Source of the DNA: a bacterium
GTDB taxonomy: Bacteria > Actinomycetota > Acidimicrobiia > Acidimicrobiales > CATQHL01
Length of the DNA stretch: 10,114 nucleotides
Direction: 5' to 3'
Assembly (NCBI GenBank): GCA_028819945.1
Contig: JAPPKQ010000099.1
Span: 1-10,114 of the forward strand
In this document: piece after piece, positions 5,898 through 10,114 of the stretch
Position numbering within the stretch: position 1 is the first letter of the stretch
Layout: every line of letters starts with the position of its first letter
Position numbers and translations under genes: made by a program
The notes under the pieces: model-generated
What the model saw: only the letters and a program-made list of their open reading frames with translations
The model's database searches: none
What the model was told of the DNA's origin: nothing

Positions 5898-5933
5898 GGA
5901 CGCCTGCCGCCTGAAGCTGTGGTCCACCGGCCC
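5898..5933. repeat. 36-bp direct repeat, copy 1
   Basis: Identical over all 36 bp to 5970-6005; the matching stops at both sides. It begins GGACGCCTGCC and ends CCACCGGCCC, and carries a short internal inverted repeat, GGAC (5898-5901) with GTCC (5922-5925). The terminal ACCGGCCC also occurs at 5879-5886, right at the toxin stop codon. The copy lies 18 bp after that stop. Confidence 0.9.
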
Positions 5934-5940
5934 TCCAGGA

Positions 5941-5963
5941 CCTCGCGGGCGTGCCCGCCGAGG
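5941..5963. terminator. Strong hairpin between convergent genes, possible bidirectional terminator
   Basis: CCTCG (5941-5945) pairs with CGAGG (5959-5963), continuing through CGGGC (5946-5950) and GCCCG (5953-5957) with one bulged C at 5958. It sits centrally between the two 36-bp repeats and between the ends of the PIN toxin (plus) and murF (minus), where a shared terminator would be expected. No T-run follows on either strand, so it is not a textbook intrinsic terminator. Confidence 0.5.
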
Positions 5964-5969
5964 ACTGCG

Positions 5970-6005
5970 GGACGCCTGCCGCCTGAAGCTGTGGTCCACC
6001 GGCCC
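5970..6005. repeat. 36-bp direct repeat, copy 2
   Basis: Second identical copy of the 5898-5933 repeat, 72 bp along (36-bp repeat plus 36-bp spacer). It ends 2 bp short of the murF stop codon (6008-6010), so any murF transcript must pass through it. No third copy is visible in the window. Confidence 0.9.
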
Positions 6006-6007
6006 GG

Positions 6008-7339
6008 CTATCCGCTGGCAGACCGCAGCAACGCGGCGGCGAGGCTCTCAAGTCCCGCCACCCTGCTCCCCTTGGCGAGCACGGCATCATCCGGGCCCAG
6101 CGGCCCCAGCGCAGCGAGCGCCGCGGCGGCGTCGGGCAGCGGCGGCGGGCCGTAGGCCGCCTCCTGCACGGGCAGCAGCTCGATCCCCAACTCGGCGGCC
6201 AGGGCGGCGATGGCCGCATGTTCGGCGTCATGGCGCTCCCCCAGTTCGGCCATGACCCCCAGTACCGCCACACGCCGTCGCGCGGGAACGGCCGCCAGAG
6301 AGTGGAGTGCCGCGGCCACGGACGCGGGATTGGCGTTGTAGGCGTCGTTGATGATCAGCGCCCCGGTCGTGCTCGTGCCGACCGCCATCCGCCAGGGGGA
6401 CAGCTCGGCCCGCCCCAGACCGGCTGCCACACCTTCGATGCTCACGCCCAGGACCAGGGCCGCTGCCGCAGCCCCCAGGGCGTTGTGGGCGTTGTGCAGG
6501 CCGGCGGCGCACAGCCGTACCTGCGCCCGGCCCCACGGCGTCACCATCACGAAGGAGGGTCGGAGCGCGCCGTCGAGGGTCACATCGGCGGCCCGCACGT
6601 CGCCGGACTCGAACCCGTAGCCGACGACCTGTGCCCCGGTCCGGGCCGACATGGCCACCACCCGGTGGTCATCGGCGTTGAGGACGGCGGTTCCCGTCGC
6701 CGGGAGGGCGGCCACCAGGTCGGACTTCTCATCTGCGACGGCCGCGAGGGTGCCGAAGGCCTCGGTGTGGGCGGCGCTAACAGCGGTCACCACCGCCACG
6801 TGCGGCCGGGCCAGCGCCGCTAGGCCGGCGATCTCGCCGGGCGCGTTGGTGCCGATCTCGGCGACCAGCGCCCGCTCGTCTCCTCCGGCGCCCAGCAGCG
6901 TGAGCGGGACGCCGATGCTGTTGTTGAACGACGCCGGGCTGGCGCGCACCGGCCCGGCGTCGCCGAGCGCCGCGGCCAGCAGATCCTTCGTGGAGGTCTT
7001 GCCGACCGAGCCGGTGATGCCGACCACCGTCCCGGCGAAGCGGTCCCGCGCCGCTGCGCCGAGTTGCCGCAGCGCCACCTCGGTGTCGGCCACCGCGACC
7101 AGCGGCACCGCGAGCCTCCCCAGTTCCTCGAGGCGGTCCCGCCTCGCCAGGCAGCCTGCGGCGCCTGCCACCACCGCGGCGCCGGCGAAGTCGTGGCCGT
7201 CACGCTCGGCCACCAGCGGGACGAATAGCTCGCCCGCGCGAAGTGTCCGGGAATCCACGGAGACCCCGTCGATGCCCGCGTCGGCGCCGATCAACTCGCC
7301 TCCGACGATGCCGGCCACCTCCGATAGGGCGAATCTCAC
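6008..7339 (-). CDS. murF: UDP-N-acetylmuramoyl-tripeptide--D-alanyl-D-alanine ligase
   Basis: Adds the D-Ala-D-Ala dipeptide to UDP-MurNAc-tripeptide, the last cytoplasmic step of peptidoglycan stem assembly. The 443-residue protein has the N-terminal substrate domain (SVDSRTLRAGELFV, 27-40), the ATP loop GITGSVGKTSTK at 107-118, EIG at 161-163, AAHTEAF at 189-195, NADDH at 221-225, HNAHNALGA at 282-290, INDAYNANP at 330-338, LGVMAELG at 360-367 and KGSR at 423-426. All are Mur ligase hallmarks and the dipeptide-type features identify MurF. The frame remains open upstream to 7474, but homologues begin just before LSEVA. GTG 7337-7339 has AGGAG 9 nt upstream, so I choose it. It is divergent from the D-Ala-D-Ala ligase and not in a division/cell-wall gene cluster here. 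Confidence 0.95.
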   Translation of the reverse strand: MRFALSEVAGIVGGELIGADAGIDGVSVDSRTLRAGELFVPLVAERDGHDFAGAAVVAGAAGCLARRDRLEELGRLAVPLVAVADTEVALRQLGAAARDRFAGTVVGITGSVGKTSTKDLLAAALGDAGPVRASPASFNNSIGVPLTLLGAGGDERALVAEIGTNAPGEIAGLAALARPHVAVVTAVSAAHTEAFGTLAAVADEKSDLVAALPATGTAVLNADDHRVVAMSARTGAQVVGYGFESGDVRAADVTLDGALRPSFVMVTPWGRAQVRLCAAGLHNAHNALGAAAAALVLGVSIEGVAAGLGRAELSPWRMAVGTSTTGALIINDAYNANPASVAAALHSLAAVPARRRVAVLGVMAELGERHDAEHAAIAALAAELGIELLPVQEAAYGPPPLPDAAAALAALGPLGPDDAVLAKGSRVAGLESLAAALLRSASG

Positions 7340-7348
7340 GGCCCGACA

Positions 7349-7353
7349 CTCCT
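7349..7353 (-). promoter_or_regulatory. Ribosome binding site deciding the murF start
   Basis: On the minus strand AGGAG precedes GTG 7337-7339 with 9-nt spacing. It supports the 443-residue form over a longer form starting at ATG 7472-7474, for which I see no such site. Confidence 0.65.
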
Positions 7354-7557
7354 GACGACCCCCCGGGGCGCCGGAGGCGCTGTCACCGACGACGTAGCGG
7401 GCCTGGTGGGCGGTGCCGATAGTGCGCAGGGCGGGGATGCCGCCAAGGCTGGCCGGGTGGCTGGTCTGGTCCAAGGGGCTGTTGATCTGGCAGGCAGGAC
7501 TTCACACCTCCCTGGTCGGTGGCGGCGCGGGTGCCTCGAGCGGGCCGGCACCACCGG

Positions 7558-7563
7558 TAGCGT
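7558..7563 (+). promoter_or_regulatory. Predicted -10 box of the D-Ala-D-Ala ligase gene
   Basis: TAGCGT ends 7 nt before GTG 7571, with no Shine-Dalgarno in between. It fits the TANNNT pattern seen at several starts in this window and suggests a leaderless mRNA. As a promoter on its own it is weak, and no -35 is evident. Confidence 0.4.
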
Positions 7564-7570
7564 TGCGCGC

Positions 7571-8653
7571 GTGACCGAGCGCATCCGGCTGGTCGTACTG
7601 TACGGCGGCCGGTCAGCCGAACACGAGGTCTCCCGGGTGTCGGGCAGCTACGTGGCCGAGTGCGCCCGCGCCGCGGGGCTGGATGTGGATCTGGTCGGCA
7701 TCACCCGCGACGGACGCTGGGTGCGGCCGCCGGCCCAGATGCCGGATCAGGGCGGCGCGGGCGGCGCCCTGCCCACCCTCGGCGACGATCTCCCGACGGT
7801 GTCGGCGGACCGGGCCCTCGAACGGCGATCCGGGGAGTCGCTGGTCGTCTTCCCCGTCCTGCATGGGCCCTTCGGCGAGGACGGCACCGTGCAGGGTCTC
7901 TGCGAGATGGCCGGAGTGCCCTACGTGGGGCCCGGCGTGCTGTCCAGCGCTGTGTGCATGGACAAGCCCACCTCCAAGCGCCTTCTCGCAGCCGCGGGGT
8001 TGCCGGTGGCCCGCCACGTGACTCTGGTCGCCGGCTCTCTCGGCAAGTGGGATCCGTCCAACTTGCTCGCCGAACTCGGCAGTCCGGTGTTCGTGAAACC
8101 GGCGAATCTTGGATCCAGCGTCGGCGTCGCCAAGGTCCGCACCGCCGTCGAACTTGCTGGGGCCCTCGAGGTGGCCGCCGGCTACGACGATCGGTTACTT
8201 GTGGAGGAGTTCATGGCCGGCCGGGAGATCGAGGTGGCGGTGCTCGGGAACGAGCAGCTACGGGCCTCGCAGCCAGGGGAGATCGTGCCCGGCGGCGAGT
8301 TCTACGACTACGCCGACAAGTACCACAATGACACGGCCTCCCTGTTCGCCCCTGCAGACCTGCCGACCGAGGCCATCGCCGAGGTCCAGCAACTCGCCGT
8401 GGCGGCCGGTCAGGCCTGCTCCGTCGAGGGACTGGCGAGAGTCGACTTCTTCTACGACGAGGCCGCTGTCGAGCCGCGACGCCGATTCGTCGTGAGCGAG
8501 ATCAACACCATTCCGGGGTTCACCCCCATCTCCATGTACCCCCGCCTCTGGGCCGTCTCCGGCCTCGACGGCCCCCAACTCATCGCCGAACTGGTCCGCC
8601 TCGCCCTCGACCGCCACCACCGCCGAGCCGCCCACACCCGCACAGAACGCTGA
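7571..8653 (+). CDS. ddl: D-alanine--D-alanine ligase
   Basis: Joins two D-Ala molecules with ATP to make the dipeptide used by MurF; an ATP-grasp enzyme of the cytoplasm. The 360-residue protein has GGRSAEHEVS (12-21), VLHGPFGEDGTVQGL (96-110), YVGPGVLSSAVCMDK (118-132), the ATP-binding FVKPANLGSSVGV (174-186), VEEF (211-214), the omega-loop FYDYADKY (244-251), ARVDFF (289-294) and EINTIPGFTPISMYP (310-324). The Tyr-rich omega-loop matches D-Ala-D-Ala ligases rather than VanA-type D-lactate ligases, so vancomycin resistance is not indicated. The frame is open upstream to 7406, but GTG 7571 begins the first strand as in homologues and follows a TAGCGT box by 7 nt. It is divergent from murF across 231 bp. 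Confidence 0.95.
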   Translation: MTERIRLVVLYGGRSAEHEVSRVSGSYVAECARAAGLDVDLVGITRDGRWVRPPAQMPDQGGAGGALPTLGDDLPTVSADRALERRSGESLVVFPVLHGPFGEDGTVQGLCEMAGVPYVGPGVLSSAVCMDKPTSKRLLAAAGLPVARHVTLVAGSLGKWDPSNLLAELGSPVFVKPANLGSSVGVAKVRTAVELAGALEVAAGYDDRLLVEEFMAGREIEVAVLGNEQLRASQPGEIVPGGEFYDYADKYHNDTASLFAPADLPTEAIAEVQQLAVAAGQACSVEGLARVDFFYDEAAVEPRRRFVVSEINTIPGFTPISMYPRLWAVSGLDGPQLIAELVRLALDRHHRRAAHTRTER

Positions 8654-8675
8654 ACCCAATTCATCAACGCCGCCG

Positions 8676-8697
8676 CGACCGGGCGACACCTCGGTCG
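8676..8697 (+). terminator. Hairpin after ddl, weak terminator candidate
   Basis: CGACCG at 8676-8681 pairs with CGGTCG at 8692-8697, with two more possible pairs inside the loop. It lies 22 bp beyond the ddl stop. There is no T-run after it, so termination is uncertain. Confidence 0.35.
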
Positions 8698-8751
8698 GCA
8701 GACCGCGCAGCAGCGATTCGTCAATTCATCAAAACAATCCTCGACAATTCG

Positions 8752-8801
8752 TATAATTATCTACCGTGAAATCGCCTAATTCAGAAGCGTTGATGTAGGC
8801 T
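8752..8801 (+). promoter_or_regulatory. Two stacked -10 boxes before the ATPase gene
   Basis: TATAAT at 8752-8757 is a perfect -10 hexamer in an AT-rich patch. TAGGCT at 8796-8801 is a TANNNT hexamer preceded by TG and ends 7 nt before the ATPase ATG, fitting leaderless initiation. From the upstream box the mRNA would begin near GTG 8766, which opens a 10-codon frame ending at TAG 8796-8798, inside the second box. Neither box has a clear -35. Confidence 0.45.
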
Positions 8802-8808
8802 CCCGAAC

Positions 8809-10114
8809 ATGGCCGACCTGTATCCGAGAATCGTCGAGAAGCTGCTCGCCGAGGAATTGCTTCCCAACTTCCCGGCGGTCTTCCTGGTCGGACCGCGTGG
8901 CGCCGGGAAGTCAACCACCGCAGGCCGGCTCGGCAACACGGTGATCGACCTGTCGGCGCCAGGCCCCCGGCAGGCCGCGCGGGACGATCCGGATGGGGTG
9001 CTCGCCGCCACCTCGGGGACTGTCGTCATCGACGAGTGGCAGGAGGCACCGGAGATCCTGACAGCGGTCAAGCGGGCAGTCGACGCCGACCGGGCACACA
9101 CGCCGGGGCGCTTCATCGTGACGGGATCGGCTCGCGCGGCTCTCGGAGGTCAGACCTGGCCTGGCACAGGCCGGCTGATCCGAGTCCGGATGTACGGCCT
9201 CACCCAGTCCGAACTGGCGCACGACGATGCCTACAACCCCGTCGATACCTGGTTCGCCGAGAGGGCACCCACCTTCGCAGCCTCGCAGGTGAGCCGCGCC
9301 GGCTACATCGACCGGATTGTGGCGGGCCGGTTCCCCGCGGCACTGCGGCACTCGGGTCGGAACCTGTCCCGCTGGTTCGATGCTTACGCCGAGCAACTCA
9401 CCGAACGCGACGCCCCACAGATCGCCGGCTCCCACCCGAGAGCACGGCTGCTGCGCAACGTGCTGCGCTCGTGCGCGGCCCGCACCGGCCGGGAACTCAA
9501 CAAGGAAGCGGTGTCACGAGACGCCGACGTGTCCCGCGCGACGGCCGACGGCCACGTGAGGCTGCTGGAGGATCTCTCGATCGTCGTACTTGTCCCTGCA
9601 TGGCACAGCAACCGGATCCGCCGGCTCACGCGCTCGCCGCGGATCCATCTCACCGACGCCGGACTCGCCACCCACCTACTGAACGCCGACGCCGAGACCC
9701 TGACCCGCGACGGCATGCTGGCGGGTCAACTCTTCGAGACCTTCGTCGCCAACGAACTGCTCACCCACGTCGAGACCGCCTCCACTGCAACCGGCCTATT
9801 CCATTACCGCAACCGTGACGGGCGCGAGATTGATTTCCTGCTCGAACGCCGCGGTCGTGTCGTCGGCCTCGAGGTCAAGTCGGCCACAAGCGTCGGTCGG
9901 GACGACGCCCGGCACCTCCTGTGGCTGCGCGACCGCCTCGGCCGGGACTTCCACTACGGCGCCGTGCTGTACAGCGGGCAACTCCCCTACCGGATCGACG
10001 ATCACGTCTGGGCACTCCCCATCAGCACCCTCTGGCAAGCTCCGATCGAAACACCTGTCCCATCGAGCGAACGGGGTCGGCTGCTCGACGATCTGCTCAG
10101 TCGCGACGAACACG
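8809..10114 (+). CDS. AAA-type ATPase with DUF4143-like C-terminal part, incomplete at right edge
   Basis: At least 435 residues, open to the window end. The N-terminal ATPase has a Walker A loop GPRGAGKST (28-36), a Walker B strand VVIDE (72-76) followed by WQEAPE, and a TGSA sensor segment (105-108). The arginine-rich stretch GRLIRVRMYGLTQSEL and the middle helical region match the AAA_14/DUF4143 family. A winged-helix-like section lies at about 228-257. The C-terminal portion has REIDFLLE (339-346) and GLEVKSAT (353-360), a D...ExK pattern resembling restriction-nuclease folds; D342, E355 and K357 are candidate residues. These proteins are common and mostly uncharacterised, often found in accessory DNA; nucleic-acid binding is inferred. 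No partner gene is visible. The ATG follows a TAGGCT box by 7 nt. Confidence 0.88.
   Translation, partial: MADLYPRIVEKLLAEELLPNFPAVFLVGPRGAGKSTTAGRLGNTVIDLSAPGPRQAARDDPDGVLAATSGTVVIDEWQEAPEILTAVKRAVDADRAHTPGRFIVTGSARAALGGQTWPGTGRLIRVRMYGLTQSELAHDDAYNPVDTWFAERAPTFAASQVSRAGYIDRIVAGRFPAALRHSGRNLSRWFDAYAEQLTERDAPQIAGSHPRARLLRNVLRSCAARTGRELNKEAVSRDADVSRATADGHVRLLEDLSIVVLVPAWHSNRIRRLTRSPRIHLTDAGLATHLLNADAETLTRDGMLAGQLFETFVANELLTHVETASTATGLFHYRNRDGREIDFLLERRGRVVGLEVKSATSVGRDDARHLLWLRDRLGRDFHYGAVLYSGQLPYRIDDHVWALPISTLWQAPIETPVPSSERGRLLDDLLSRDEH

Noticed and set aside
5814..5999. Minus-strand ORF with a repeated DHSFRRQAS peptide
   Set aside because: The peptide repeat is only the translation of the 36-bp DNA repeat; the frame lacks a ribosome binding site and overlaps the toxin's 3' end.
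5898..6005. CRISPR array (36-bp repeat, 36-bp spacer)
   Set aside because: The sizes fit, but there are only two repeats, the spacer is itself a strong hairpin, no cas gene or leader is present, and the unit fills a gap between convergent gene ends.
7406..7570. N-terminal extension of D-Ala-D-Ala ligase
   Set aside because: The first conserved strand begins at GTG 7571; the upstream residues are low in complexity and unlike the family.
7571..8653. VanA-type D-Ala-D-Lac ligase (vancomycin resistance)
   Set aside because: The omega-loop keeps the FYDYADKY pattern of ordinary D-Ala-D-Ala ligases and no vanH or vanX neighbour is present.

Overview
This is a GC-rich stretch with strong G/C preference at third codon positions, frequent GTG starts, and a mix of Shine-Dalgarno-led and apparently leaderless genes. 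That combination fits a high-GC Actinomycetota genome, possibly Acidimicrobiia; the placement is inferred from style and gene content, not from a marker gene.

Layout. (1) 1-446, minus: 5' part of a thiamine diphosphokinase running off the left edge. (2) 591-2416, plus: a zinc alcohol dehydrogenase followed closely by an alpha/beta-hydrolase-fold protein with Gly where the nucleophile Ser should be. (3) 2413-5879: an accessory-looking block with a small minus-strand ORF, a Phd-type antitoxin plus PIN toxin (2750-3457), a small one-helix membrane ORF (3686-3841), a tRNA-Val(CAC) on the minus strand (3899-3975), a 2-oxoglutarate/Fe(II) oxygenase (minus, 3991-5064), then a ribbon-helix-helix antitoxin plus a second PIN toxin (5272-5879, ATGA overlap). 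(4) 5898-6005: two identical 36-bp repeats 36 bp apart, flanking a strong hairpin between convergent genes. (5) 6008-8653: two consecutive enzymes of peptidoglycan precursor synthesis, divergently transcribed: murF (minus) and D-alanine--D-alanine ligase (plus). (6) 8809 to the right edge, plus: an AAA-type ATPase with a DUF4143-like C-terminal part, incomplete.

How they work together. Ddl makes the D-Ala-D-Ala dipeptide that MurF attaches to the UDP-MurNAc-tripeptide, so the divergent pair is a functional unit. The dehydrogenase and hydrolase are probably co-transcribed, substrate unknown. Each antitoxin precedes its toxin, as expected for type II toxin-antitoxin modules.

The main cross-cutting observation is that six genes carry a TANNNT hexamer ending 6-8 nt before the start codon (5-8 nt geometry typical of a -10 box), with no Shine-Dalgarno, which predicts leaderless mRNAs. 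Several other genes (murF, the dehydrogenase, the kinase, the small membrane ORF) instead show purine-rich ribosome binding sites. I see no convincing new multi-gene system; the best candidates for follow-up are the 36/36-bp repeat-hairpin unit, the nucleophile-less hydrolase and the leaderless promoter pattern.
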